From JAKACA01 sp052143575 (GTDB lineage: Bacteria; Actinomycetota; Acidimicrobiia; Acidimicrobiales; Bog-793): a stretch of 64,000 nt of DNA. The notes beneath the pieces were generated by a model. The model had not been told where the DNA came from, did no database searches, and worked only from the letters and a program-made list of their open reading frames with translations. Location of the stretch: NCBI GenBank assembly GCA_052143575.1, contig JBKQSP010000068.1, positions 1 to 64,000 of the forward strand. The letters are read 5' to 3'. Shown in pieces: positions 1 through 8,454 of the stretch; the stretch's first letter is position 1, and each line of letters begins with the position of its first letter. The translations under genes and the position numbers were made by a program.

Positions 1-894
1 CTCGACGGCGGCTCGTACTTCGAGCTCACCGTCGCCGACCTCGCCTCCGACCTGCGGCAACGCACGGTCCTGACCCTCGAGGACATGGGCATCCCGGTCG
101 AGTACGCCCAGCACGAGGACGCCCCCAGCCAGCACGAGATCGACCTGCGTTACACCGACGCCCTCACGATGGCCGACACGGTGATGACGGTCCGCCTCGT
201 CGTCAAGGAGATCGCCCTCGAGCGCGGCTTCCACGCCTCCTTCATGCCGAAACCCCTCTCCGGTGTGCAGGGCTCCGGCATGCACACGCACTTCTCGCTG
301 TTCGAGGGTGACAAGAACGCCTTCTCGGACCCCGGCGACCCGCACGGACTCTCCGAGGTCGCCCGCCAGTTCATCGCCGGGCTCCTGCGCCACGCCCACG
401 AGATCACCGCCGTCACGAACCAGTGGGTGAACTCCTACAAGCGCCTCGTCGCCGGCTACGAGGCCCCCGTGCACGTCTCGTGGGCATACAACAACCGATC
501 GGCACTCATTCGAGTGCCGATCGCAAAGCGTGGGCGGCTCGAGTCGACGCGGATCGAATTCCGTTCGCCCGACCCCGCCTGCAACCCATACCTGGCCTTC
601 GCCGTCGTGCTTGCAGCCGGTCTCCGCGGCATCGAGGAAGGCTACGAGCTCGGGCCGGAGACGTCCTCCAATCTGTTTGCCCTCACACCCGAGGAGCTCG
701 CCTCCGAGGGGATCCGGCCCTTGCCGACCAGCCTGCACGATGCCCTCGTGGAGATGGAGCGCTCCGAGCTCGTGGCCGAGGCCCTCGGAGAGCACGTCTT
801 CGAGTGGTTCCTTCGCAACAAGCGGGCCGAGTGGGAGGCCTACACGCAGGAGGTCACGCCCTTCGAGATCGCCCGCTACCTGCCGCGGCTCTGA
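1..894 (+). CDS. glnA: Glutamine synthetase, type I (5'-truncated by window)
   Basis: The 297 residues visible are the C-terminal part of a type I glutamine synthetase, which condenses glutamate and ammonia using ATP in the cytoplasm. The reading frame is open from base 1, so the start lies upstream of the window. Catalytic-core motifs include GSGMHTHFSL and a VAGYEAPVHVSWAYNNRS block. In the loop that carries the adenylylated tyrosine in beta-type enzymes, the sequence reads SNLFALTPEE, with Phe in the place of Tyr. The end of the protein (LPTSLHDAL onwards) resembles the Bacillus-like alpha type. From family knowledge this suggests control by feedback and transcription rather than by adenylylation. 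A GlnR-like regulator gene follows 8 bp downstream, so the two are probably co-transcribed. Confidence 0.95.
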   Translation, partial: LDGGSYFELTVADLASDLRQRTVLTLEDMGIPVEYAQHEDAPSQHEIDLRYTDALTMADTVMTVRLVVKEIALERGFHASFMPKPLSGVQGSGMHTHFSLFEGDKNAFSDPGDPHGLSEVARQFIAGLLRHAHEITAVTNQWVNSYKRLVAGYEAPVHVSWAYNNRSALIRVPIAKRGRLESTRIEFRSPDPACNPYLAFAVVLAAGLRGIEEGYELGPETSSNLFALTPEELASEGIRPLPTSLHDALVEMERSELVAEALGEHVFEWFLRNKRAEWEAYTQEVTPFEIARYLPRL

Positions 895-902
895 CGCGTG
901 AC

Positions 903-1637
903 ATGGAGCCCCTCCTCGTCTTCCCCGATCCCGTGCCTGGCTGGCTGGCGGCCCTGCTCGACACGGCCGGCTATCCCTGGCGGGCGGTCTCGAGCGCCGT
1001 TGCGGCCGAACGGTCAGAGCCGGAAGACGGTTGGGCGGGTGCCGTCGTGTCGGTCGAAGAGGAGACCGACGGAAGCCTGACGGCATGTCTGAACCTGTGC
1101 CGGGCGCTGCGCAAGCGGGAGGATCCGCTGCAGCCGCTTCTGCTCGTGGTGCCGGCGGCCGAGCTGACCGAGCTGGATTTCCGGGAGGATCTCTTCGACG
1201 ATTTCGTCCTCTTCGGAGCAGGCGCCGCCGAGGTCGAGGCGCGCCTTTCCCACCTGTTCCGCCGAACGGGGCGCGGCAAGCAGCACGACCTCATCATCTA
1301 CGGGCCGCTCGCCCTCAACCTCGAGACCTACCAGGCAGTGCTCGGCGGCCGTCCCCTCGACCTGACCTTCATGGAGTACGAGCTGCTCCGCTTCCTGGCG
1401 GCTCACCCTGGAAAGGTCTTCACTCGGGAGGTCTTGCTCTCGCGGGTCTGGGGCTACGAGTACTACGGGGGCGCACGCACCGTCGACGTCCACATCCGCC
1501 GCTTGCGCGCCAAGTTCGGCGAGGAGCACGCTCACCTCATCGACACCGTGCGCAGCGTGGGCTACCGATTCGGGGCCGTGCGCTGGCTGCCACCGAGCGC
1601 AGCCGCTGCAGACGCCGAGACGGGCTTCAGCTCGTAG
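903..1637 (+). CDS. GlnR-like atypical OmpR-family response regulator
   Basis: This 244-residue protein has a degenerate receiver-like N-terminal half (about 1-115) and a clear OmpR-type winged helix (about 135-230). The C-terminal part contains LSRVWGYEYYGGARTVDVHI and a RRLRAKFGEEH helix, the signature of actinobacterial GlnR and related regulators. The receiver half lacks an obvious acidic phosphorylation pocket, as expected for GlnR-type orphan regulators that work without a kinase. The ATG at 903 is 8 bp after the glutamine synthetase stop. The position supports a role in nitrogen control, probably of the upstream gene; this is inference from family and context. The 3' end overlaps the convergent lipoprotein gene by 11 bp. 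Confidence 0.85.
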   Translation: MEPLLVFPDPVPGWLAALLDTAGYPWRAVSSAVAAERSEPEDGWAGAVVSVEEETDGSLTACLNLCRALRKREDPLQPLLLVVPAAELTELDFREDLFDDFVLFGAGAAEVEARLSHLFRRTGRGKQHDLIIYGPLALNLETYQAVLGGRPLDLTFMEYELLRFLAAHPGKVFTREVLLSRVWGYEYYGGARTVDVHIRRLRAKFGEEHAHLIDTVRSVGYRFGAVRWLPPSAAAADAETGFSS

Positions 1638-2802
1638 TCGTCGTCTTCTTCTTCGTCTTCTTTGCCTTGGCTACCGTCGTTGTCGTCGGTGCCGGGCCTC
1701 TTGGCTGGTAGGCGACGGCGACGGCGAACGGCCCGCCCCTCACCTTGACGGTCGCACCCACCCGGTGAGTGACGAGGTTCACGGCCACCAGCTTGTCGCT
1801 GTTGAGGCAGACCACCCAGGCGGTGCCCCCACCGGGCAGGACCGACAGGTTCTGAGCGCCGCTCGGCATCTTGATCGGCTTGCCGGCCCTCTCGGTGGCG
1901 ACCGAGATCGGTTGCAGGTTGTTCCCCTGCCCGCTCGCGGGCGTGTTGACGACCCAGGCGGCGTTGCGGGCAACGACGACGGCGACCGGGCCACCGGCGG
2001 TGGCGATGGAGGCGCCCGGCGTGTCGCTCGCCACGGTGATGGGCGTGACGCTCTCGGAATTGAGATTCGTCACGAAGACCGTGGACCCGTCCGGAGTGAT
2101 GGCGACCCCGACGGGGGCATTGCCCACCCGAATGGGTGCGAGCGCACGGCCGGTGGAAAGATCGATGGGCGTCACGTCGTGGCCGATGGTGCCGGACTGT
2201 CCGGTGACGATGGCGCCGGCGTCAGCCACGTATGCCTTCGAGCCGTCGGGCGTGATGGCGATGCCCTGCGGGCCGTTGCCGACCACGATCGGCTTGCCGG
2301 GCTTGAGCGTCCGCAGGTTGATCGGAGTGACCGTGTCGGCATCGGCGTCGGTCACGTACGCCGTCGTACCGTCGGGCGTGATGGCCACGTCGGCGGGACC
2401 CTCGCCGGCGTCGATGGCGGGCAGCACCTTGTTGCTCGGTTCCACGATGGGGGTGACGGTGTTCGAGCTGTAGTTGGTGACGAGGACGAGCCGCCCCCCC
2501 GGCGCTACGGCGACGGCGTCGGGATAGATGCCGACCCGCAGGGGTGAGCTCACGCTCGCCGGTGGCGGCGCCAGCGTCACCTCCACGAGCGTCGAGCCGT
2601 TGCCGACGCTGGCGCCCGTTCCGGCCAGGGCGACGTAGGCGATGAGGTTGGGGGGCAGCGGGGGAAGGCTGCTCGTGGTCGTCGTATGGTTGCTTGCCGT
2701 CGACCCACCGCTGCTGCAGGCGGCCAGGAACACGAGGCCGGCAAGGCCGATGGCGCCCGCCCGCGCCGGGGCGCCGTGACGGTGGGTACGGGGGCTCTTC
2801 AT
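1627..2802 (-). CDS. Secreted lipoprotein with YVTN-type beta-propeller repeats
   Basis: The 391-residue product starts with a lipoprotein signal peptide (basic MKSPRTHRHGAPARAGAIG, then a hydrophobic stretch ending LVFLAAC, a lipobox cysteine) and a Thr/Ser-rich linker. The remainder is a run of about seven repeats of roughly 40 residues with the pattern PxGVAITPDGSxxYVTN and VTPIxxxT, typical of YVTN seven-bladed propellers. The protein is probably anchored on the outer face of the membrane and may bind a ligand; no catalytic residue is evident. The ATG at 2802 was chosen because it immediately precedes the signal peptide. The C-terminus is Lys/Thr-rich (KAKKTKKKTTTTS). It lies downstream of ridA on the same strand with a 58 bp gap. 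Confidence 0.85.
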   Translation of the reverse strand: MKSPRTHRHGAPARAGAIGLAGLVFLAACSSGGSTASNHTTTTSSLPPLPPNLIAYVALAGTGASVGNGSTLVEVTLAPPPASVSSPLRVGIYPDAVAVAPGGRLVLVTNYSSNTVTPIVEPSNKVLPAIDAGEGPADVAITPDGTTAYVTDADADTVTPINLRTLKPGKPIVVGNGPQGIAITPDGSKAYVADAGAIVTGQSGTIGHDVTPIDLSTGRALAPIRVGNAPVGVAITPDGSTVFVTNLNSESVTPITVASDTPGASIATAGGPVAVVVARNAAWVVNTPASGQGNNLQPISVATERAGKPIKMPSGAQNLSVLPGGGTAWVVCLNSDKLVAVNLVTHRVGATVKVRGGPFAVAVAYQPRGPAPTTTTVAKAKKTKKKTTTTS

Positions 2803-2860
2803 TGCTGATCGTTCGTAGCACACCGGACGGTTGCCGGTGTTGCAGGAGGTGCGAGAACTT

Positions 2861-3220
2861 CTAGAGAAGCCCGGGGTCCGGCGAGTATGCCCACGCCTCG
2901 ATCTCGACGAGGGCGCCCATGGGCAGACCGGCGGTCGCAAAGGCCGTGCGGGCCGGAGGCTGCTCGGCGAAATGGGCTATGTACGCCTCGTTCATGGCGG
3001 CGTAGTCGGCGATGTCGGCGAGCAGCACCGTCGTCTTCACGACGGCGTGCAAACTCGAGTTCTTCGCCACGAGCAGCGTGGAGACGTTGCTGAGCGCCTG
3101 ATGGACCTGGGCGGCAACCCCCTCGACGAGGGCGCCGTCGGCGAGACCGAGCTGACCCGAGCAGATGAGGAAGTCGCCGGCACGCACGATGGGCGTGTAA
3201 GGGCCGACGGGCGATGCCAT
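2861..3220 (-). CDS. ridA: RidA family (YjgF/UK114) enamine/imine deaminase
   Basis: The 119-residue protein matches the RidA family along its full length. It starts with GPYTPIVRAGDFLICSGQ and carries the conserved PPARTAF arginine and the VEIEAWA segment near the C-terminus, both part of the trimer active-site cleft. RidA proteins hydrolyse reactive enamine/imine intermediates formed by PLP enzymes. The gene begins 13 bp after the stop of the erpA/hesB-like gene, so the two are likely co-transcribed. A RidA-family gene also lies near the MBL-fold and Get3-like genes in Mycobacterium tuberculosis (Rv3678c). Confidence 0.9.
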   Translation of the reverse strand: MASPVGPYTPIVRAGDFLICSGQLGLADGALVEGVAAQVHQALSNVSTLLVAKNSSLHAVVKTTVLLADIADYAAMNEAYIAHFAEQPPARTAFATAGLPMGALVEIEAWAYSPDPGLL

Positions 3221-3233
3221 GAGGTTGCTCCGA

Positions 3234-3599
3234 TCAGCTAAAGGACGAACCGCAGCCGCACGTGCGGGTGGCGTTCGGGTTCGTGATGTGAAAACCGGCC
3301 TCCTGCAGGCCGTCCCGGTAGTCCAGGGTTGCGCCCGCCATGAGCCCGGCGCTCTCCGGGTCGATGACGACCTTCACCGAGCTGAAGGTGCGGACGACGT
3401 CGTCGTCGGCGATCTCGGAGTCGAAGAACATCTCGTAGCTGTAGCCCGAGCAGCCGCCCGGTCGCACGGCTACGCGAAGCGCCAGGTCGTCGTTGCCCTC
3501 CTGCTTGAGGAGCTCGGCAACCTTCGTGGCGGCGGCGTCGGTGAGGGTCACCGGACTTGGCCGCTGGCCGATCTTCACTGACGTAGTAGCAATGCTCAC
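3234..3599 (-). CDS. erpA: HesB/IscA-type iron-sulfur cluster insertion protein (ErpA-like)
   Basis: The 121-residue product is an A-type Fe-S carrier. It has the three conserved cysteines, one in PGGCSGYSYEM and two in the C-terminal CGCGSSFS, which hold the cluster before transfer to apoproteins. The GTG at 3599 (protein starts MSIATTSVKIGQ) is preceded by AGGAGGG at an 8 nt spacing. An ATG six codons upstream at 3617 is in frame but has a poorer ribosome-binding site, so it is the less likely start. The gene is divergent from mrp, an Fe-S carrier ATPase, across about 115 bp that should contain both promoters. This pairing fits a small Fe-S maturation locus. Confidence 0.9.
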   Translation of the reverse strand: MSIATTSVKIGQRPSPVTLTDAAATKVAELLKQEGNDDLALRVAVRPGGCSGYSYEMFFDSEIADDDVVRTFSSVKVVIDPESAGLMAGATLDYRDGLQEAGFHITNPNATRTCGCGSSFS

Positions 3600-3714
3600 G
3601 GACCGAGCCCTCCTCATCCCTCCGGCTTCTTGCACGATATTAGCCCTGGGGTGGGGCTTTCCTGCCGGCGGTAGCCTCGTTGTGTCTCGTGGACCCGTCT
3701 TCTGTTGATCCCCG

Positions 3715-4926
3715 ATGACCGAGCAGCCTTCCCCACGCCGGGCGGAAGCTGGAACGGCCGGCCAAGCGGCGGACGCTGCCGTCCGTGCCGCCGCGGTGCG
3801 TTCAGCCCTGCAAGGAGTCGTCGACCCTGAGCTGGGCGACAGCATCGTCGACCTCGGTATGGTGCGCGGCGTCGTCGTCGAGGGCGAGACGGTCACCGTC
3901 GAGATCGCACTCACCGTCGCCGGGTGTCCCCTCCGCAACCAGATCCGCGCCGACGTAGAGCGGCGCGCCCTCGGCGTCCCCGGCGTGGCGCACGTCGTCG
4001 TCACGACCGGCACGATGTCGGCCGAGGAGCGGGCAGCGGTCATGGCGCGGGCGCGCCTCTCGGCCCAGGAGCGCTCCGCCGTCACGACCGACCTTCCTCC
4101 GACGGCACGCGTGCTCGCCATCGCCTCGGGCAAGGGAGGTGTCGGCAAGTCGTCGGTGACCGTCAACCTCGCCGTCGCCCTCGCCGACCGTGGGTGCACC
4201 GTGGGAGTGCTCGATGCCGACGTCTGGGGCCATTCGGTCCCGCGCTTGCTCGGCATGGACGGCGAGCTCGAGGCACGCGACAAGAAGATGGTGCCTCTCA
4301 GCCTGCAGGTGGGAGAGGGCGTCGTGCGCGTGGTGTCCATGGGGTTTCTCTCGGGGGAGGACGAGGCCATCATGTGGCGCGGCCTCGTTTTGAACCGAGC
4401 CGTCCAGCACTTCCTCGAGGACGTGCACTGGGGAGATCTCGACTACCTGCTCGTCGACCTCCCGCCCGGCACCGGTGACGTCCAGATGGGGCTCGCCCGC
4501 ATGCTGCCGCGCACCGAGGTGCTCCTCGTGACGACGCCGCCGGTCGCCGCCCAGAAGGTTGCCGGGCGGGCGGCGGACATGGCCCGCAAAGGCCACCTCC
4601 GCGTCGCCGGCGTCATCGAGAACATGTCGGCCTTCGTGTGCGCCCACGGCGAGAGTTACGCGCTCTTCGGCGAAGGCGGTGGCCGGCGTCTCGCCGATGA
4701 GATCGGCGTGCCGCTCGTCGGTCAGGTGCCTCTCGACCCGGCCGTCTCGGTCGGCGGCGACGCCGGCCGGCCCGTGGCGCTGACCGACGGGGAGGCGGGG
4801 GCGGCGTTTCGGGAGATCGCCGAGCGCATCCTGTCCGATGTCGCTCCTCTCGTGGAGATGTCGGGCTGCTCGGCCCGCATGCTCGAGCGCGTGGAGCAGG
4901 CGCTCGGGACCGTCGGCCTCAGCTGA
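3715..4926 (+). CDS. mrp: Mrp/ApbC-type Fe-S carrier P-loop ATPase
   Basis: The 403-residue protein has an N-terminal MIP18/DUF59 domain (about 25-105, with VDPELGDSIVDLGMV) fused to an Mrp/NBP35 P-loop domain. The deviant Walker A is ASGKGGVGKSSVTVNLA, and the switch and Walker B segments are LDADVWGHSVPRLLG and LDYLLVDLPPGTGDV. Mrp proteins bind and deliver Fe-S clusters. The usual CxxC pair after ENMS is reduced here to a single cysteine in FVCAHGES, so any cluster-bridging arrangement must differ or use the C-terminal MSGCS cysteine. The following dehydrogenase gene begins 3 bp after the stop, indicating one operon. Confidence 0.92.
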   Translation: MTEQPSPRRAEAGTAGQAADAAVRAAAVRSALQGVVDPELGDSIVDLGMVRGVVVEGETVTVEIALTVAGCPLRNQIRADVERRALGVPGVAHVVVTTGTMSAEERAAVMARARLSAQERSAVTTDLPPTARVLAIASGKGGVGKSSVTVNLAVALADRGCTVGVLDADVWGHSVPRLLGMDGELEARDKKMVPLSLQVGEGVVRVVSMGFLSGEDEAIMWRGLVLNRAVQHFLEDVHWGDLDYLLVDLPPGTGDVQMGLARMLPRTEVLLVTTPPVAAQKVAGRAADMARKGHLRVAGVIENMSAFVCAHGESYALFGEGGGRRLADEIGVPLVGQVPLDPAVSVGGDAGRPVALTDGEAGAAFREIAERILSDVAPLVEMSGCSARMLERVEQALGTVGLS

Positions 4927-4929
4927 GCC

Positions 4930-6285
4930 GTGACGCAACTCAGCATCGCCGGCCGGCTGGAAGAGGTGGTCGGTGGCGGGCATGTTCTCACCGACCCTGA
5001 TGTCGTCGCTTCCTACGTCGTCGATTGGACGGGCCGTTTCCGGGGGTACTCGCCTGCCGTTGTGCGGCCCGGCTCCGTCGAGGAGGTCGCCGGCGTCGTG
5101 GCGACCTGCGCTGAGCACGGCGTGGCCTTGACGCCGCAGGGCGGTAACACCGGGCTCGTCGGCGGTTCGGTCCCCCTCGAGGGCGAGGTCGTGCTGAGCC
5201 TGACCCGCCTCGTGTCCTCGAGCGAGGTGGACGCCGCTTCCGGTCAGATCACCGTCGGCTCTGGCATGACGATCGGCCAGCTGCAGCGGTCGGTGGCGCC
5301 GCAGTGGGCCTACGGCGTCGACCTCGGCAGCCGTGATTCGGCGACCGTCGGCGGCACGATCGGCACGAATGCCGGTGGGCTGCGCCTGCTGCGCTACGGC
5401 GACACCCGCGCCCAGGTTCTCGGCGTCGAGGCCGTCCTCGGCACGGGCGAGGTCATCTCGCATCTGGGCGGGCTCTGGAAGGACAACACCGGCTACGACC
5501 TCAGCCGGCTGATGTGCGGCAGCGAGGGAACGCTCGGGATCGTGACCGCCGCCCGCTTGCGCCTCGTAGCCCCGGCGCACAGCCGTGCCACCGTGCTGCT
5601 CGCCTTCGAGGACGTCGAGCTGGCGGTGGCGGCAGCCGCCAGCCTGCGGCGTTCGGCCGGCCTGCTGGAGGCGGTCGAGTTCTTCCTGCAGTCCGGGCTC
5701 GAGCTCGTCTGCACGTCCTTCGCCCTGCCGTTGCCGTTCTCGCAGAGCCATGCGGCCTACGTGCTTGCGGAAGCGGGCGGCGCCGCCGACCCGACCGACG
5801 AGCTGCGCGCGGCCGTCTTGGCACTCGAGGGCGTGGCGGACGCCGCCCTCGCCGACAGCTCGCAGCGCCGGGCCGCCCTCTGGCGCTACCGCGAGGGGCA
5901 CACCGAGGCCATTTCCGGCCTTGGCGTGGCTCACAAGCTGGACGTCTCCGTGCCGCTCGGGAGGCTGGGCGAGCTCGTCTCGCGGGCGCCCCGTCTCGTT
6001 GAGGCGACGGCCCCCGGCTCGTCCACCTGGCTCTTCGGTCATGCCGCCGACGGCAACGTGCACGTGAACGTCACCGGTGTGGACGGCGACGACGACCGCG
6101 TCGACGGCGCCATCTTCGAGCTCGTCGCCGAGCTCGGGGGATCCATCAGCGCCGAGCACGGGATCGGCACCGCCAAGAAACGCTGGCTGCATCTCAACCG
6201 GTCGGCGGCCGAGATCGCCGCCATGCGGGCCGTCAAGGCCGCCCTCGACCCGGCGGGCATCCTGAACCCGAACGTCATCTTCTGA
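4930..6285 (+). CDS. FAD-linked 2-hydroxyacid dehydrogenase (GlcD / D2HGDH family)
   Basis: The 451-residue protein has the PCMH-type FAD-binding domain (about 20-220, with LTPQGGNTGLVGGSVPLEGE and VGGTIGTNAGG). A C-terminal FAD-oxidase C domain contains GHAADGNVHVNV and SAEHGIGTAKKRWL. These motifs are shared by glycolate oxidase GlcD, D-lactate dehydrogenase and D-2-hydroxyglutarate dehydrogenase; the GIG-KK-LN C-terminus fits the last group best, but the substrate cannot be read from the sequence. The family transfers electrons from a 2-hydroxyacid through FAD to a quinone or flavoprotein acceptor. The GTG start lies 3 bp after mrp. Confidence 0.88.
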   Translation: MTQLSIAGRLEEVVGGGHVLTDPDVVASYVVDWTGRFRGYSPAVVRPGSVEEVAGVVATCAEHGVALTPQGGNTGLVGGSVPLEGEVVLSLTRLVSSSEVDAASGQITVGSGMTIGQLQRSVAPQWAYGVDLGSRDSATVGGTIGTNAGGLRLLRYGDTRAQVLGVEAVLGTGEVISHLGGLWKDNTGYDLSRLMCGSEGTLGIVTAARLRLVAPAHSRATVLLAFEDVELAVAAAASLRRSAGLLEAVEFFLQSGLELVCTSFALPLPFSQSHAAYVLAEAGGAADPTDELRAAVLALEGVADAALADSSQRRAALWRYREGHTEAISGLGVAHKLDVSVPLGRLGELVSRAPRLVEATAPGSSTWLFGHAADGNVHVNVTGVDGDDDRVDGAIFELVAELGGSISAEHGIGTAKKRWLHLNRSAAEIAAMRAVKAALDPAGILNPNVIF

Positions 6286-6340
6286 TTCGGGATCCCGCCA
6301 GGCGGCGCCTTGGCGAGTCGGACGCCGGGAGGCTGAGCAG

Positions 6341-7093
6341 CTAGGGGAGCTGCTGCCGGCGAAGCACGAAGACGCCCCACCCGAGGCAGCCGCGCTCCTC
6401 GCTGAGATAGCGACGACGGGACGTGTCGCGGTCCTGTCGGATCTCGGCCGCCTCGGGGTCGTCAGGGTTGGCCATCAGCCAGTCGGCGACGTTGAGCCAC
6501 TGGCTGGCCGAATAGCGGTCCCAATCGTCTGCCGAGGCGAGGACCATCTCGACGAGGTCCAAGCCGGCCGCCTCGAAGCGCTCCAGCGTCCCTCCCAGAT
6601 CTGCGAAGCCCTCCCCTTCCTCGTAGGTTTCACGCACACTCTGCGACGGCGGCGCTGCCCAGTACACCTCGCCGACGAGCAGCCAGCCGTTCGGCGCCAG
6701 CCACTCGCTCATGAGCCGCAACGTGCCGGTGAGCCCACCGCCGATCCAGGTCGCACCGATGCAGGAGACGACGTCGAACGGCCCGTTGAGCCCCGCCGGG
6801 TGGCCGGCGTCCCCTTCGAGGAAGCTGACCGAGCCGTCCACGCCGAGCTCGACCCCACGCGCCCGTGCCTCGGCGAGGAAGGGAGGGTGCAGGTCGATGC
6901 CGACGCCGGTCGATCCGAACCGTTCCGCGAACCGGCAGAGCATCTCGCCCTTTCCGCAGGCGAGGTCGAGCAGCCGGCTTCCCGTCCCGAGGCGGCAGAG
7001 GTCGCCGAGCAGCACGAGCTTGTCCAAGGAAAACGGGTTCATGATGCGGTGGGTGGATTCGGAGATCTCGTGATATCGAACGGCGCTCACCAT
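6341..7093 (-). CDS. Class I SAM-dependent methyltransferase
   Basis: This 250-residue protein has a class I methyltransferase fold. Motif I is LLDLACGKGEMLCRFAERFG (about residues 41-60), followed by an acidic loop GVGIDLHPPFLAEA and a post-motif FDVVSCIGATWIGGG. The substrate is unknown. It is the last gene of the minus-strand operon that contains pgeF-murL-murD2, and its ATG overlaps the murD2 stop by 7 bp, so translation is probably coupled. Context hints at a cell-wall or metabolite-repair role, but many operons carry unrelated methyltransferases. Confidence 0.85.
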   Translation of the reverse strand: MVSAVRYHEISESTHRIMNPFSLDKLVLLGDLCRLGTGSRLLDLACGKGEMLCRFAERFGSTGVGIDLHPPFLAEARARGVELGVDGSVSFLEGDAGHPAGLNGPFDVVSCIGATWIGGGLTGTLRLMSEWLAPNGWLLVGEVYWAAPPSQSVRETYEEGEGFADLGGTLERFEAAGLDLVEMVLASADDWDRYSASQWLNVADWLMANPDDPEAAEIRQDRDTSRRRYLSEERGCLGWGVFVLRRQQLP

Positions 7094-8454
7094 GACGGCT
7101 CCCCTCGGTCCAGTTGCGCGCAGCGTCCCATCGCCTCGGCGAACACGGCCGCCCGGTCCTTGTAGTCACGGAACTGGCCGAAGCTCGACGCCGCCGGCGA
7201 CAGCAGCACGACCCCCGTGCCCTGGCGAGCCCACCGGTATGCCGCCTCGACGGCAGCGGCCAGCATTTCACAGTCAGTTACCTCGGCGGATGGGAGTTGC
7301 TCGCGAATCTCAGCAGAGATCCGCCCGCCGTTCTCGGGGAGGGTGAACACAGCGACCGCTCCGTCGCCCCTGCGCCGGGCGCGCTCGGCGAGCGCCGCCG
7401 CCAACGGCCCGTAGTCGATGCCGCGGTCGTGGCCGCCGACGATGAGCGCGATGCGCTCGCTCCCGTAGGCCTCGAGGGCCGCCAGCGTCGGCAGCACGTT
7501 CGTCGAGAGGCTGTCGTCCACGAAGGTCACGCCGCCGACGGTGCCGATCGCCCGCAGACGGCTCTGCAGACCCTCGAAACCCTCCGCCGCCTTCGCCAAC
7601 GCCTCGGTGTCGGCGGCCTCGGGCACGCCGAGGGCCAGCAGGCAGGCGTGGGCGATCATGGCGTTTCGTCGGTTGTGGGCGCCCGGGAGCCCGAGGTGCT
7701 GCAACCATGCGCCTCCGAGGTCCTCCTCGTCGTCGCCGACCCAGCGCACCCGAGGGCCGAGCTGGGAGGCTCGCTCACGCAGCAGGGGGCTGTGAGCGTC
7801 GGCCACCGTGAGGTCGGCGCCCGGCTGCGAGCACGCCGACAGCTTGTCCCGGAAGTACGCCTCCACCCCTCCGTGCCAGTCGAGGTGGTCCGGGTGCAGG
7901 GACGTCACCGCCACGACGGGGGGTGACGCCGCCAGGTCGGTCGCCTGATAGCTCGAGACCTCGATGACGGCGTAGTCGTACTCCGTCGGCAGCGAGGGGT
8001 CATACGGTGCGCGGCCGATGTTGCCGGCGACGACGGTCCGGTAGCCGAGGCGCTCGAGGAGATGGCCGGCGATGGCGGTCGTCGTGGACTTGCCTTTCGT
8101 ACCCGTGATGGCGAGGACGCGGTCACGAGGTGCCTCCTGCAGCCAGAGGCCGAGGCCGCCCACGACGGGGATGCCGATCGCCTCCAGCTGGGCGACCTCG
8201 GGACGCCGCCGGCGGACGCCCGGGGTCTTCACGACGACGGCTCGCGTCGCCAGCGCCTCCAGCCCGCCGTGCTCAAGAGCGAGCACGTCGTGGCCGAGCA
8301 CCGGCTCGTCGCCTGCACCGTCCTCGACGACGACGACATCGGCCCCCAGCTCGATGAGGCGCTGCAGGTTGGCCGTGCCCTCGATCCCGAGGCCCCAGAC
8401 GCCCACGGAGGCGCCCGAGAGGTCAGACCAGGAGATCGTCGGGCGCGTAGGCAT
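7087..8454 (-). CDS. murD2: MurD-family ligase, likely MurD2 (UDP-MurNAc-L-Ala:L-Glu ligase)
   Basis: The 455-residue protein is a Mur ligase. It has a Rossmann-like N-terminal domain (VGVWGLGIEGTANLQRL), the ATP-binding P-loop ITGTKGKSTTTA near residue 120, the central-domain VIEVSSYQ and SLHPDHLDWHGG motifs, and a C-terminal domain with DDSLSTNVLPTLAAL and SPAAASSFGQFRDYK. Classical MurD adds D-Glu to UDP-MurNAc-L-Ala. Because the gene overlaps murL by 32 bp, it is most likely the MurD2 type, which adds L-Glu for later epimerisation; that specificity is inferred from the pairing. The ATG at 8454 is the first start that keeps the N-terminal domain whole; its ribosome-binding site is weak, consistent with coupling to murL. 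Confidence 0.85.
   Translation of the reverse strand: MPTRPTISWSDLSGASVGVWGLGIEGTANLQRLIELGADVVVVEDGAGDEPVLGHDVLALEHGGLEALATRAVVVKTPGVRRRRPEVAQLEAIGIPVVGGLGLWLQEAPRDRVLAITGTKGKSTTTAIAGHLLERLGYRTVVAGNIGRAPYDPSLPTEYDYAVIEVSSYQATDLAASPPVVAVTSLHPDHLDWHGGVEAYFRDKLSACSQPGADLTVADAHSPLLRERASQLGPRVRWVGDDEEDLGGAWLQHLGLPGAHNRRNAMIAHACLLALGVPEAADTEALAKAAEGFEGLQSRLRAIGTVGGVTFVDDSLSTNVLPTLAALEAYGSERIALIVGGHDRGIDYGPLAAALAERARRRGDGAVAVFTLPENGGRISAEIREQLPSAEVTDCEMLAAAVEAAYRWARQGTGVVLLSPAASSFGQFRDYKDRAAVFAEAMGRCAQLDRGEPSW

Noticed and set aside
3802..6192. Long 796-codon minus-strand open frame
   Set aside because: It is antisense to mrp and the dehydrogenase gene, has a Gly/Arg/Asp/His-rich shadow composition and no domain; a high-GC artefact.
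6295..6320. Imperfect hairpin between the dehydrogenase and methyltransferase genes
   Set aside because: CGCCAGG...CCTTGGCG pairs only with a bulge and has no T-tract; too weak to call a terminator.
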